This document shows positions 7,906-16,938 of a stretch of 64,000 nt of DNA, one piece after another. The translations under genes and the position numbers were made by a program. The DNA comes from Egicoccus sp. AB-alg2. Lineage in GTDB: Bacteria > Actinomycetota > Nitriliruptoria > Nitriliruptorales > Nitriliruptoraceae. The DNA is taken from contig NZ_JBGUAX010000001.1 in the NCBI RefSeq assembly GCF_041821065.1, positions 434,001-498,000 on the forward strand, written 5' to 3'. The stretch's first letter is position 1, and every line of letters begins with the position of its first letter. Under the pieces are notes generated by a model that saw nothing but the letters and a program-made list of their open reading frames with translations, made no database searches and was not told the DNA's origin.

Positions 7906-10900
7906 GGCGTCTCCGGAACCGCGGCGCCGTCCGGATGCAGGTCCGCCCGCTCGGCGATCCGCGACGCCAGCTGCGAGCCGGCGGTCGCGATCGCCGCCGC
8001 GGTGGTCGCCTGCGACCACCCCAGGGGCCCGAGCGGGCGGCAGCCGAAGAACTGGCTCACCCCGGGAGTCTGCACGATGGCGGCCAGGCCGGCGGCGGAC
8101 CCGAGCCCGGTCAGCAGCGTCGTCGGACGCTTCCAGCCGCCGGCCGCGACGGTCTGCCCCAGCTGCGTGCCGACCAGCGCCACCAGGCCGACCGTGCTGG
8201 CGTGCCTACGGGTGCCCGTCAGTCGTGCGGCGGTCCAGGCGGCGGTCGCACCCAAGGCGGTGGCCGTGCCGCGGATCGTCACGTCGCGGCGCAACGCGGT
8301 GCCCAACGACGCCTCCGGACCCTCTCGCAGCAGCGTCTCGGTCGACACGTCCTCGGGCGGGCGCACCGCGATCGCGACGGCCGGTGCCAGGTCGGTGAAC
8401 AGGTTCACCAGCAGGAACTGGCGCGGGTCCAGCGGCGCGGCGCGGCTGAACAGCGACGCCAGCGCCGTGAAGCCGATCTCGCCGAGGTTGCCGCCGACCA
8501 GCACGGCCAGGGCCTCGCGTACGGACCCCCACAGCGCGCGGCCCTCGGCGACCGCGTCGATCAGCGTCTCGATGCGGTCGTCGGTGACGACGATGTCGGC
8601 CGCGTCACGGGCCGCCGGGGAGGACCGCTCCCCGAGCGCGACACCCACCTCGGCGAGCCGTATCGCCGCGGCGTCGTTGGCGCCGTCCCCGGTCATCGCC
8701 ACGACGTGCCCGCGGGCCTGCAACGCCTTGACCACACGCAGCTTGTGGGCCGGGCTGACGCGCGCCACGACGGCGACGTCCTGCAGCGCGTCGGCCAGCT
8801 GCTCGTCGTCGAGGTCGTCGAGGTCCGTGCCGGTCAGCGCCCGTTCGCCGTCGAGCCCGAGCTCGCTCGCGATGTGCAGGGCCGTGTCGGGGTGGTCGCC
8901 GGTGACCATGATCGTGCGCACGCCGGCCTCGCCGATGCCGCGAACGGCCTCCGCGGCGGTCTCGCGGACCGGGTCGGACAGGGCGATGAGACCGATGAGT
9001 CGGAGCCGTTCGAGACGGTCCTCCTCGAGTTCGGGCCGCGACGACGCGTCGCGTTCGGCGACGGCCAGCAGCCGGTGGCCGCGACGGGCGAGCGTGCCGA
9101 TCTGCTCGAGCACCTGCGACCGGGAGGCCTCGTCGAGCTCGACGTCGTCGCCGCCCTCGTTGCGCCAGGTGGTGCACGCCTCCAGCACGACCTCGGGGGC
9201 ACCCTTGACGACGAGGTGGTGGCGGCGGCGGGCCCGTCCGAGGACGGCGTGGACGCCCCGGTTCGAGTCGAACGGCAGCTCGGTGACGACCGTCCAGCCC
9301 GGCAGGCCGTCGGCGGCGGTGACGTCCAGTGCCTCGGCCGCCCGGTGCAGGGCCTCGTCGGTCTCGTCGAGCCCGTTGCCGTTGGCCTCGGCGTCGGCGG
9401 GAGCGCTGGCGCGCAGGCCGGCGGCGAGCACCCGTCGCAGCAGCGGGTCGTCGTGTTCGCGGCGGTGGACGTTGCGGCGGCCGTCGGAGACGCCGGTGAG
9501 ACGTACGCGTCCCTCGGTGAGGGTCCCGGTCTTGTCGACGCACAGCACGTCGACGCGTCCGAGCGCCTCCACCGTGCGGGGGTTCCGCACGACGGCGTTG
9601 TTGGCGGCCAGCCGGCGGGCGCCGGCCAGTTGCCCCGCGGTCGCGACGAACGGCAGGCCCTCGGGCACGGAGGCGATCGCGAGGCTGACGGCGGTACTGG
9701 CCACGTCACGCAGCGGCCAGCGCCGCAGCAGCCCGACCCCTGCGGTGCCGCCGGCGGTCGCCAGCGCGGCCGGCAGCAGCCGCTTGGTCAGTTCTTCCAG
9801 CCGCAGCTCGACACCCGTCGGGGGCGGCGGGCCGGCCAGCGCGAGGCTGCGCGCCACCTCGGTGTGCTCGCCGGTGGCCACCACCACGGCGCGCACGGAA
9901 CCGCTGGAGATCGTCGTGTCCTCGTAGAGCATGCAGGCGCGGTCGCCGATGGCCGCCTCGGGGCAGGGGTCCGCCGTCTTCGCCACGGGCAGCGACTCGC
10001 CGGTCAGGCTGGACTCGTCGACCTCGCAGCCGTCGGACACCAGGATCCGCGCATCGGCGGGAACGGCGTCGCCGGCGTGCAGCACGATGACGTCGCCGCG
10101 GACCAGCCGGTCCTCACGAACCCGCTGTTCGCGGCCGTCACGGACGACCGTGACCTCCTCGACGTCGCGCTCGAGCAGGCCGCGGACCGTGCGGTCCGCA
10201 CGCAGCCGTTGCAGCCCGCCGACGAGGCTGTTGATCCCGATCAGGCCGAGCACCATGCCGGCGTCGGTCATGGAGCCCACGGCCGCCGACAGCCCGGCGC
10301 CGACACCGAGGATCGGGTTGAGCGGGTTGGCCAGCTCGGCCAGGAACGGCTCACCGGGCGACACCTCGGCGCCCCCGATCGTGGACACGGTCCGGCGCTG
10401 TCTCGCCTCGTCCACGGTCAGGCCACGCTGCGCGTCGGTGTCCAACAACTCGACGGCGCGATCGGCGCTCAGCACGTGCCAGCGCACGCGGTCCGGTACG
10501 TAGGGGCGCGGGCGGTGGGCCAGGCGCACGGCGGCCCAGGTCCCGGACGCGAGCGCCGCGGCGGCCGCGCCGTTGACCATCGCGAGCCCGCGCGAGCCGG
10601 CCGCCGCACGCGGCCCGGTGCCGGCGACCAGGGCACCCAGCGCCGAGCCGCCGACGGCGAAACGGGCCGAGCGGCGCGACACCTCGCGGGCCACGGCCGT
10701 GGCCTCGACGATGGTCGCGGCGTCGGCCAGCTCGCGACCCAGGATCAGGTCGGCGCCCCACGACGGACGGCCGGTCGGTGCGACGACCCCCAGTCCGACG
10801 TCGGCGGCCGCCAGCCCCCGGTGGCCCTGCCGGCCGATCAGCATCACGACCGCGCCGTCGGCCTGCAGGTCGCGGACCGCCTCGCCGAGCGCGCGACCGC

Positions 10901-12740
10901 CCGGCAGGGTGCCGTCGGCGCCGATGCGGTCGGCGACGCGCCCGGCGCGGCCGGCGACGAGCAATCGGTGCCCGCACGCACGCACGGCCGCGACGACGGC
11001 GTCGAGGCCCGGATCGAGTTGGTCGACGGCGTCGACGACGGCGGCGACCTGCCCGTCGTTCACGAGCGCGAGGGCGCGGCCGCCCCGGGCGGTGATCTCG
11101 CGGGCCCGGGCCCGGGTGCCGCGTGGCAGCGCGACCTGACCCCCGTCGGCCACGAGCTTCACCGGCGCCAGCCGCCAGCCGTCGGCGGTCCGGTCGGCGT
11201 CGACGTCGTCGGCGTCCAGCAGCCGCTCGGCGTGGTGGACCACGTCGGAGGGCGCGTCCCGCCCGTCGGGCGTGCAGGCGCCGCGGATCTCCCACCGGGG
11301 CGAGCGCACCACGTCGGCGTCCAGCACCACCGTGTCCACCCGGTCCAGCCGCCGGAGTGCGGAGGCGTCCAGGGGCACGATGCCGCGGTAGGCCAGCGTG
11401 CGCCCGAGGTGGGCCGCGAACCCCTCGCGCCCCAGTCGGGCCGCCTTCGGCGTGGACACGAGGAAGGCGTCGGCGGCGCGGCGCGGGTCGCGCGTCGCCA
11501 GGAGCGTCCCACCGAACCCGGCCAGGGAGAGCTGCCCGAGCCGCTTGCTGGCGAGCTCGACGGGACCGTCCGGCATGGGGACGGGCCGCGGGTCGAGGTC
11601 GGGCGGCTCGATCGGCTCGTCGCTGCGGATGGCGTAGAACTCGGGCTCACGCTGGCACCACACGCGACGGCGGGCCCGGACCTCACCCAGCACGGTGGCC
11701 TGGTGGGCGAGGTCGAGCATCGCCCCGAGCGGACCCTGCGCCAGCCCGCCGGCGGCGGCGCTGCCCAGCGGCAGGACCAGGGCCGCGACGCGGCGGCCGA
11801 GGATCTTCTCCGCCTGCAGGCGCAGCCACGGGTTGTTGTCGACGACGGTGACCAGCCCGCCGATCTCGATGGGCAGTTGCCGGAAGCGGGCGAGCTTGGC
11901 GCCGACGGCCCAGCCGATGCTCAGCAGGTCGCCCGCCATGATCGCGAGCACGCGGTGCACCGGTTCGTCGTCGGCCGGGTGCTCGGCACGGTCGCTGCAG
12001 TCCCAGCCCGGCCGCGGCGTCTCGCCGTGGCGCATGCCATGGGCGTCCTCCAGCGACTCGATCACGTCGAGCAGCGTGCCCAGGGTCGGCTGGCCGCCGT
12101 CGAAGGCCACGGCGACGCGGCCGGTGATGGCGTTGACCTCCGCCCAACGAACGTCGTCCAGGCGGCTGAGCGCCTGCGCGATGCGGCGACGGAAACCGAC
12201 CGCCGACGGGTCCTCGAGTCCGTGGACCTCGATCTGGGCGTGTTCGTGGTGCCCGTCCTCCCACACCCGCCGGTGCGAGCCGAAGGCGTCGCCGACCAGT
12301 TCGACGCCCTCATCGAAGGCGTCGCCGACCAGTTCGACGCCCTCCTCGACGAGGTCACCGACCCGCTCCGCGCCCTCCTCGAAGAACTGGCGCACGTCGT
12401 CGAGGTGGACGTCGGCGAACGGGTTGTCGAGGTGCAGGTCCGCCAGCGGGCCGCCCTCGAACAGCGTGCTCAGGTCGAGGTCGAGCGGGCCGACGTGCAG
12501 ACGGCCGTGCCCGTTACCGTCGACGTCGGCCCGGGTGCCGTTGGCGGACGTGAGGAGTGTCGTCGCGTGCTCCGCGGCCACCTCGCCGGTGGCCGCGTCA
12601 CCCGGGGGCGTCGCGCTGGTCGGGGCGGCGTCGTCGGGCGCCGAATCCTCGGCCGTGAATGCCTCGCTCGCGATGCGGGCGGGCATGGTCGCCACACTCC
12701 AGGTGAGCGCAGCAGCCTGCCGCAGCGGCCCGAGCACCAT
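7902..12740 (-). CDS. Very large CtpI-like cation-transporting P-type ATPase
   Basis: The product has 1612 residues, about twice the usual P-type ATPase length and close to mycobacterial CtpI. The C-terminal half carries TGES (SSLTGESLPVA, about residue 912), a membrane motif VPEGLPFVAT, DKTGT (about residue 1067) and GDGANDAAAIRLAEVG (about residue 1348). The N-terminal half has an HMA-like segment (RRIAQALSRLDDVRWAEVNAITGRVAVAF), extra membrane helices and a degenerate HAD-like region (TVVLDADVV, RRLLVAGRAGRVADRIG-like). An imperfect tandem repeat (VGDLVEEGVEL, VGDAFDEGVEL) sits near residues 130-155. The PEGLP motif suggests Ca/Mg/heavy-metal rather than copper transport, but the ion is unknown. 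The ATG at 12740 has AAGGAG 7 nt upstream. Confidence 0.88.
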   Translation of the reverse strand: MVLGPLRQAAALTWSVATMPARIASEAFTAEDSAPDDAAPTSATPPGDAATGEVAAEHATTLLTSANGTRADVDGNGHGRLHVGPLDLDLSTLFEGGPLADLHLDNPFADVHLDDVRQFFEEGAERVGDLVEEGVELVGDAFDEGVELVGDAFGSHRRVWEDGHHEHAQIEVHGLEDPSAVGFRRRIAQALSRLDDVRWAEVNAITGRVAVAFDGGQPTLGTLLDVIESLEDAHGMRHGETPRPGWDCSDRAEHPADDEPVHRVLAIMAGDLLSIGWAVGAKLARFRQLPIEIGGLVTVVDNNPWLRLQAEKILGRRVAALVLPLGSAAAGGLAQGPLGAMLDLAHQATVLGEVRARRRVWCQREPEFYAIRSDEPIEPPDLDPRPVPMPDGPVELASKRLGQLSLAGFGGTLLATRDPRRAADAFLVSTPKAARLGREGFAAHLGRTLAYRGIVPLDASALRRLDRVDTVVLDADVVRSPRWEIRGACTPDGRDAPSDVVHHAERLLDADDVDADRTADGWRLAPVKLVADGGQVALPRGTRARAREITARGGRALALVNDGQVAAVVDAVDQLDPGLDAVVAAVRACGHRLLVAGRAGRVADRIGADGTLPGGRALGEAVRDLQADGAVVMLIGRQGHRGLAAADVGLGVVAPTGRPSWGADLILGRELADAATIVEATAVAREVSRRSARFAVGGSALGALVAGTGPRAAAGSRGLAMVNGAAAAALASGTWAAVRLAHRPRPYVPDRVRWHVLSADRAVELLDTDAQRGLTVDEARQRRTVSTIGGAEVSPGEPFLAELANPLNPILGVGAGLSAAVGSMTDAGMVLGLIGINSLVGGLQRLRADRTVRGLLERDVEEVTVVRDGREQRVREDRLVRGDVIVLHAGDAVPADARILVSDGCEVDESSLTGESLPVAKTADPCPEAAIGDRACMLYEDTTISSGSVRAVVVATGEHTEVARSLALAGPPPPTGVELRLEELTKRLLPAALATAGGTAGVGLLRRWPLRDVASTAVSLAIASVPEGLPFVATAGQLAGARRLAANNAVVRNPRTVEALGRVDVLCVDKTGTLTEGRVRLTGVSDGRRNVHRREHDDPLLRRVLAAGLRASAPADAEANGNGLDETDEALHRAAEALDVTAADGLPGWTVVTELPFDSNRGVHAVLGRARRRHHLVVKGAPEVVLEACTTWRNEGGDDVELDEASRSQVLEQIGTLARRGHRLLAVAERDASSRPELEEDRLERLRLIGLIALSDPVRETAAEAVRGIGEAGVRTIMVTGDHPDTALHIASELGLDGERALTGTDLDDLDDEQLADALQDVAVVARVSPAHKLRVVKALQARGHVVAMTGDGANDAAAIRLAEVGVALGERSSPAARDAADIVVTDDRIETLIDAVAEGRALWGSVREALAVLVGGNLGEIGFTALASLFSRAAPLDPRQFLLVNLFTDLAPAVAIAVRPPEDVSTETLLREGPEASLGTALRRDVTIRGTATALGATAAWTAARLTGTRRHASTVGLVALVGTQLGQTVAAGGWKRPTTLLTGLGSAAGLAAIVQTPGVSQFFGCRPLGPLGWSQATTAAAIATAGSQLASRIAERADLHPDGAAVPETP

Positions 12741-12839
12741 CGACGGTCTCCTTGACCGGCCGCGGGAACGGGAGGCGGCCGACCGAGGAGTCTCCGAGGC
12801 CGGGACACCGTCGGGCAAGCGCCTACCGGGTCCGACCGG

Positions 12840-13865
12840 TCACCCGTCCGACAGCACCTTGGCCAGGACGTCGGCCGCACGGTCACAACCGGCCGCGTCT
12901 ACGTCGAGGTGCGTCACCAGTCGGACCAGGTCCTCGCCCATCGCCCCGGCCAGCACCCCGGCCTCGCGCAGCCGCTCGAGGACCGCCGCGGCCGGCACGG
13001 CACCGGTGTCGACGTAGACGATGTTGGTCTCCACCTCCGCGGGGTCGCAGCTACCCGGCACGGCGTCGGCCACCTTGCGGGCCATGGCGCGGGCGTTGGC
13101 GTGGTCCTCGGCGAGGCGCTCGACGTGATGGGCCAGCACGTGACGTCCGGCAGCCGCCAGCACGCCGACCTGGCGCATCGCGCCGCCCAGCCGGCGGCGC
13201 CACTCCCGCGCCGACGCCACGACGTCCGCGTCGCCGACGACCACGGAGCCGACCGGCGCGCCGAGCCCCTTCGACAGGCAGAAGCTGAACCCGGTGAACA
13301 GCGCGCCGTACTCGCGCGGCGCCACCCCGCTGGCGACGATGGCGTTGAACAGCCGTGCGCCGTCCCCGTGCAGCGGCACGCCACGCTCGTCGGCGAGCGC
13401 CCGCAGGGCCCGAAGCCGGTCCAGGCCGTGGATGGCGCCGCCGCCGCGGTTGGTGGTCTCCTCGACGCTGATCGCGCCGACCGCCGTGTAGGGGAACGTC
13501 GGGGGACGCAGCCGCGGCCTGACCAGGTCCACGTCGAGCCGGCCACGGTCGCCGTCGATCGTGCGGAACTGCACGCCCGCGTGCAGCGCGCCGGCACCTG
13601 CCTCGTAGGCGACGAGGTGGGCGTCGGACTCGCACACCACCTCGCTGCCGGGCGGTACCAGGGCCCGCAGCAGCACCAGCGTGCCCATCACCCCGGACGG
13701 AACGAACAGCGCGGCCTCGCGGCCGAAGCGGTCCGCGACCTCCTCCTGGAGCGCCTCGACCTCGGGGTCCTCGCGGTAGACGTCGTCGCCGACCTCCGCG
13801 GCAGCCATGGCGCGACGGACTGCCTCGGTCGGGCGGGTGACGGTGTCGGAACGCAGATCGATCAC
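12840..13865 (-). CDS. ltaE: Low-specificity L-threonine aldolase
   Basis: This PLP enzyme cleaves L-threonine or allo-threonine to glycine and acetaldehyde. The 341 residues show the family signature IDLRSDTVTRPTEAVRRAM at the N-terminus, the glycine/serine cofactor pocket (VPSGVMGTLVLLRAL), the aspartate in HGDGARLFNA, and the lysine segment FSFCLSKGLGAPVGSVV that carries the Schiff base. The GTG at 13865 was chosen because the product then begins exactly at the conserved IDLRSDTVT start and GAGG lies 6 nt upstream. An ATG 15 nt further upstream (13880) is possible. The gene lies 52 bp after the inositol-phosphatase-family gene and could share its transcript. Confidence 0.9.
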   Translation of the reverse strand: MIDLRSDTVTRPTEAVRRAMAAAEVGDDVYREDPEVEALQEEVADRFGREAALFVPSGVMGTLVLLRALVPPGSEVVCESDAHLVAYEAGAGALHAGVQFRTIDGDRGRLDVDLVRPRLRPPTFPYTAVGAISVEETTNRGGGAIHGLDRLRALRALADERGVPLHGDGARLFNAIVASGVAPREYGALFTGFSFCLSKGLGAPVGSVVVGDADVVASAREWRRRLGGAMRQVGVLAAAGRHVLAHHVERLAEDHANARAMARKVADAVPGSCDPAEVETNIVYVDTGAVPAAAVLERLREAGVLAGAMGEDLVRLVTHLDVDAAGCDRAADVLAKVLSDG

Positions 13866-13917
13866 GAGGTACCTCGGCATGTCGCGGTGGTCGGCGGTGG
13901 CGCGGACGCGGCGCCCG

Positions 13918-14733
13918 TCACCAGTCCGGGCGGCCGCCGAGCCAGGCGGCCAGCCCGTCGTGTGCCGCCCGGCCGCCGGCGAGGACCCCGACGCGGGGCT
14001 CGCCGCCGAGCCGGCGGGTGGGCCGACTGACGACCCCGCCGGCCTCGGTGACCAGGAGGCGGCCGGCCGCCCAGTCCCAGGGTGCCAGACCGAACTCCAG
14101 GTAGGCGTCGAAGCGCCCGGCCGCGGTCCATGCGAGATCCAGCGCCGCCGCGCCCACGCGCCGGACGTCCCGTACGGTGCCCAGCAGTTCCGCCACGTCC
14201 TCGGCCCAGTCGCGGCGGGTGTCGGCGGCGTAGGCGTAGCCGGTGGCGACCAGGGTGCGGTCGAGCGTCGCCGCGTCCGTCACCGCGAGCGGGGCACCGT
14301 CGCGCACCGCCCCACCGCCGCGCACGGCCACGAAGGTCTCCTCGCGGGTGGGATCGTGTACGACGCCGACCAGCGAGCCGTCGTCGTCCTCGCACGCGAT
14401 CGAGACGCACCAGGCCGGGATCCCGTACAGGAAGTTGACCGTGCCGTCGAGCGGGTCGACCACCCAGCGCAGGCCCGTGGTCCCGCGTCGCTGCGCCTGG
14501 CCCTCCTCGCCCAGCAGGCCGTCGTCGGGACGCGCCTGCGCCAAGCGGTCGGCAATGAGCCGTTCGGCGGCACGGTCGGCCTCGGAGACGGGATCGCTGA
14601 CCGTCGTCTTCGTGGCGAACCCCAGGTCGTCGCCTGCAGCGTGGCGGGACGCGAAGCCGGCCAGCGCGGCACCGGCCTCGCAGGCGGTGTCGACGGCGAG
14701 GTCGCGCAACAGGGACAGGTCCGGCTCAGCCAA
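13918..14733 (-). CDS. Inositol monophosphatase family protein
   Basis: This 271-residue member of the Li-sensitive, Mg-dependent phosphatase family shows the metal and phosphate motifs in order: GEEG (LLGEEGQAQRR), DPLDGTVNFLYGIP and, near the C-terminus, PWDWAAGRLLVTEAGG. Possible substrates include inositol 1-phosphate, histidinol phosphate, fructose 1,6-bisphosphate and PAP. The sequence does not choose between them. The start overlaps the phosphofructokinase stop by 8 nt. That overlap could hint at a sugar-phosphate role such as an FBPase-like activity, which remains inference. Confidence 0.88.
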   Translation of the reverse strand: MAEPDLSLLRDLAVDTACEAGAALAGFASRHAAGDDLGFATKTTVSDPVSEADRAAERLIADRLAQARPDDGLLGEEGQAQRRGTTGLRWVVDPLDGTVNFLYGIPAWCVSIACEDDDGSLVGVVHDPTREETFVAVRGGGAVRDGAPLAVTDAATLDRTLVATGYAYAADTRRDWAEDVAELLGTVRDVRRVGAAALDLAWTAAGRFDAYLEFGLAPWDWAAGRLLVTEAGGVVSRPTRRLGGEPRVGVLAGGRAAHDGLAAWLGGRPDW

Positions 14734-15757
14734 AGAACGTCTCCGCGACGTGGTACAGCGAGGCGGGCACGGTCTTCAGCCGAGCGGTCGCCTCGGCCAG
14801 CGGGACGGGCACGACCGCGTGGTTCTGGAACGCCGTCATCTGCCCCCATCGCGAGTCGATCGCGAGCTCGGCGGCCTTGACGCCCATCTGCGTGGCGAGG
14901 ACCCGGTCCATGGCGGTCGGCGAGCCACCGCGCTGGACGTGCCCCAGGATGGTCACGCGCGCCGGGAAGCCCGTGCGGGTCTCGATCTCGTGGGCGATGG
15001 CATGGCCGATGCCGCCCAGCCGTGGTCGCCCGAACTCGTCCTTGGGCGGCTCCTCGATCTCCAGCGTGCCGTCGAGCGGCAGCGCGCCCTCCGCCACGAC
15101 GACGATGGAGAAGTCACGGCCCGAGCCGGCACGGTGCTTGAGGTGGCGGCCGACGGCGTCGATGTCGAACGGCACCTCGGGGATGAGGATGGCGTCCGCC
15201 CCGCCGGCCATGCCGGAGTAGGTTGCGATCCACCCGGCGTGACGGCCCATCACCTCGAGCACCATCACCCGGTTGTGGGACTCCGCGGTGGAGTGCAGCC
15301 GGTCGACCGCCTCCGTGGCCGTACGCACGGCCGTGAGGAAGCCGATGGTCAGCTCCGTCGCGGCGACGTCGTTGTCGATCGTCTTCGGGATCCCGACGAT
15401 CGGGATGCCCTCCTCGGTCAGGCGGGTGGCGGCCGACAGGGTGCCCTCACCGCCGATCACGACCAGGCCGTCGAGGCGGTGCACCTCGAGTGCCTCGCGA
15501 ATGCGTTCGACGCCGTTGGGCTCGCGATAGGGGTCGACCCGGGACGTCCCCAGGATCGTCCCGCCGCGGTGGAGCAGCCCGCGGGTCGTGGACAGGGTGA
15601 GCTGGTCGACCTCGAGGTCGAGGACGCCCTTCCAGCCGGCGCGGAAACCGAACGTCAGCACGTTGGCCTGGTCGGCACGCCGGACGACGGCGCGGATGGC
15701 GGCGTTGAGACCCGGGCAGTCTCCACCGCCGGTCAGGATGCCGATGCGGGAGACCAT
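14726..15757 (-). CDS. pfkA: 6-phosphofructokinase
   Basis: This 343-residue enzyme phosphorylates fructose 6-phosphate, the committing step of glycolysis. Visible motifs are GILTGGGDCPGLNAAIR, the donor loop GGEGTLSAA, PKTIDNDV with the catalytic aspartate, VMGRHAGWIA and LGHVQRGGSP. Family knowledge links glycine at the second variable position of the GGEGT loop to ATP use and aspartate there to pyrophosphate use, so ATP is the more likely donor. The lysine in PKTIDND is more usual in PPi-type and actinobacterial group III enzymes. The gene overlaps the next gene by 8 nt. Confidence 0.93.
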   Translation of the reverse strand: MVSRIGILTGGGDCPGLNAAIRAVVRRADQANVLTFGFRAGWKGVLDLEVDQLTLSTTRGLLHRGGTILGTSRVDPYREPNGVERIREALEVHRLDGLVVIGGEGTLSAATRLTEEGIPIVGIPKTIDNDVAATELTIGFLTAVRTATEAVDRLHSTAESHNRVMVLEVMGRHAGWIATYSGMAGGADAILIPEVPFDIDAVGRHLKHRAGSGRDFSIVVVAEGALPLDGTLEIEEPPKDEFGRPRLGGIGHAIAHEIETRTGFPARVTILGHVQRGGSPTAMDRVLATQMGVKAAELAIDSRWGQMTAFQNHAVVPVPLAEATARLKTVPASLYHVAETFFG

Positions 15758-15859
15758 CAGTACGCGTCCAGGGAGGTGGGAGCGGGGGCGGCGGCGCGGG
15801 GCGGGAGCCGACGCGTCCGGCGGATCGTAGACAGCCGGCGGCGAGCGCGTGATCGGCGG

Positions 15860-16252
15860 TCAGCCGGTGAGCCACACCACCAGCGCCGCGACCCAGGTCG
15901 CGGCCATGGCCGCGACGCCGAGGGGCAGCGCCCGGAACCCGAGTCGGGCGGCACGGTCGCCGGCCGGGCGACCGCGGCGCACGGCGTACGCCGCCGTGGC
16001 GAGGGTGGCGGCACCGCAGGCGGCACCCAGCGCCGCGAGCGCCTGCACGAGGAGCGACCGGCTGACGAGCCCGGGCACGACGGCGAGGAACACCACCGCG
16101 ACGCCCGAGGCGACCAGTGTCTGGCGCGCTTCCGTGGCCCGATCCTCGCGGCCGTCAGAGCAGGCGACGGCACAGCCCAGCGAGCAGCCCGAGCAGCCGC
16201 CGAGATCGATCGTGTCGCCCGTGCGGTCCGGAGGGGGCGTGCGGTCCGTCAT
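15860..16252 (-). CDS. Small Cys-rich membrane protein coupled to HIT gene
   Basis: This 130-residue protein has a short cytoplasmic N-terminus containing C-x2-C-x3-C-x3-C (GGCSGCSLGCAVACSDG, about residues 19-35). At least three or four hydrophobic helices follow (LVASGVAVVFLAVVPGLVS, LLVQALAALGAACGAATLATAA, ALPLGVAAMAATWVAALVVWL). The closely spaced cysteines could bind a metal or Fe-S cluster, but no family is recognised. Its ATG overlaps the stop of the HIT gene as ATGA, so co-translation is likely. Confidence 0.7.
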   Translation of the reverse strand: MTDRTPPPDRTGDTIDLGGCSGCSLGCAVACSDGREDRATEARQTLVASGVAVVFLAVVPGLVSRSLLVQALAALGAACGAATLATAAYAVRRGRPAGDRAARLGFRALPLGVAAMAATWVAALVVWLTG

Positions 16253-16836
16253 GCGGACTCCGAGGCCGCCTCGTCGGCGAAGCCGGGGGCAAGCTCGTCC
16301 CACATCTCCTCGAGCGCCCGTGGCAGCACCCTGGCCGCGCCCACGACGGAGATGAAGTTGGTGTCCCCGACCCAGCGCGGCACGGCGTGCAGGTGCAGGT
16401 GCTCGGCGATGCCGGCGCCACCGGCAGCGCCGAGGTTCATGCCGAGGTTGACGCCCTGGGCGTTGACCTGCTGCTTCAGCACAGCGACCGAGCGGCGGGC
16501 CAGGTCCCACAACTCGTACGCGGCGTCGTCGGGCAGCTCCTCGAGTTCGGCGACGTGCTGGTAGGGCACGACCATCAGGTGCCCGGGGTTGTAGGGGTAG
16601 GCGTTGAAGATCACGAAGCAGTGCCGACCGCGGTGCAGGATGAGGCTCTCCCGGTCGCGGTCGGGACCCCGCTGCGGCAGGACGCAGAACGGGCAGCCCT
16701 CCAGTGGCTCCGCACCGGCCACGTACCCGAATCGCCAGGGCGCCCACAGGCGCTGCAGGTCGTCCACGCCGAGCCCGGCCTGGTCGTGCCGTGCGTCACG
16801 CCCGATCTGGCCGACCGAGTCGGTGTCGTCCTCCAC
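16249..16836 (-). CDS. HIT family nucleotide hydrolase/phosphorylase (Ap4A-type)
   Basis: This 195-residue HIT-superfamily protein carries the catalytic histidine triad HLHLHAVPRW about two-thirds along and the N-terminal signature LWAPWRFGYV...GCPFC, characteristic of actinobacterial Ap4A phosphorylase-like HIT proteins. The two cysteines in GCPFC may help bind zinc. Dinucleotide polyphosphate cleavage is therefore likely. The GTG at 16836 is preceded by AGGAG at 6 nt and is preferred over the ATG at 16872. The gene overlaps the downstream membrane-protein gene (ATGA). Confidence 0.85.
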   Translation of the reverse strand: MEDDTDSVGQIGRDARHDQAGLGVDDLQRLWAPWRFGYVAGAEPLEGCPFCVLPQRGPDRDRESLILHRGRHCFVIFNAYPYNPGHLMVVPYQHVAELEELPDDAAYELWDLARRSVAVLKQQVNAQGVNLGMNLGAAGGAGIAEHLHLHAVPRWVGDTNFISVVGAARVLPRALEEMWDELAPGFADEAASESA

Positions 16837-16938
16837 ACGTCGCTCCTGGCGGGTCGGCTGTCCACGTCTCACGTGGGATCACGTGGCCACGTCGCGGCGT
16901 GAGCGTACGCTGCCGCTCCCGGCCCGGGAGACCACGCC

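Noticed and set aside
7875-12755. A 1626-codon plus-strand frame opposite the P-type ATPase
   Set aside because: The composition is Gly/Arg/His/Asp-rich without recognisable motifs, while the minus strand has all P-type ATPase signatures.
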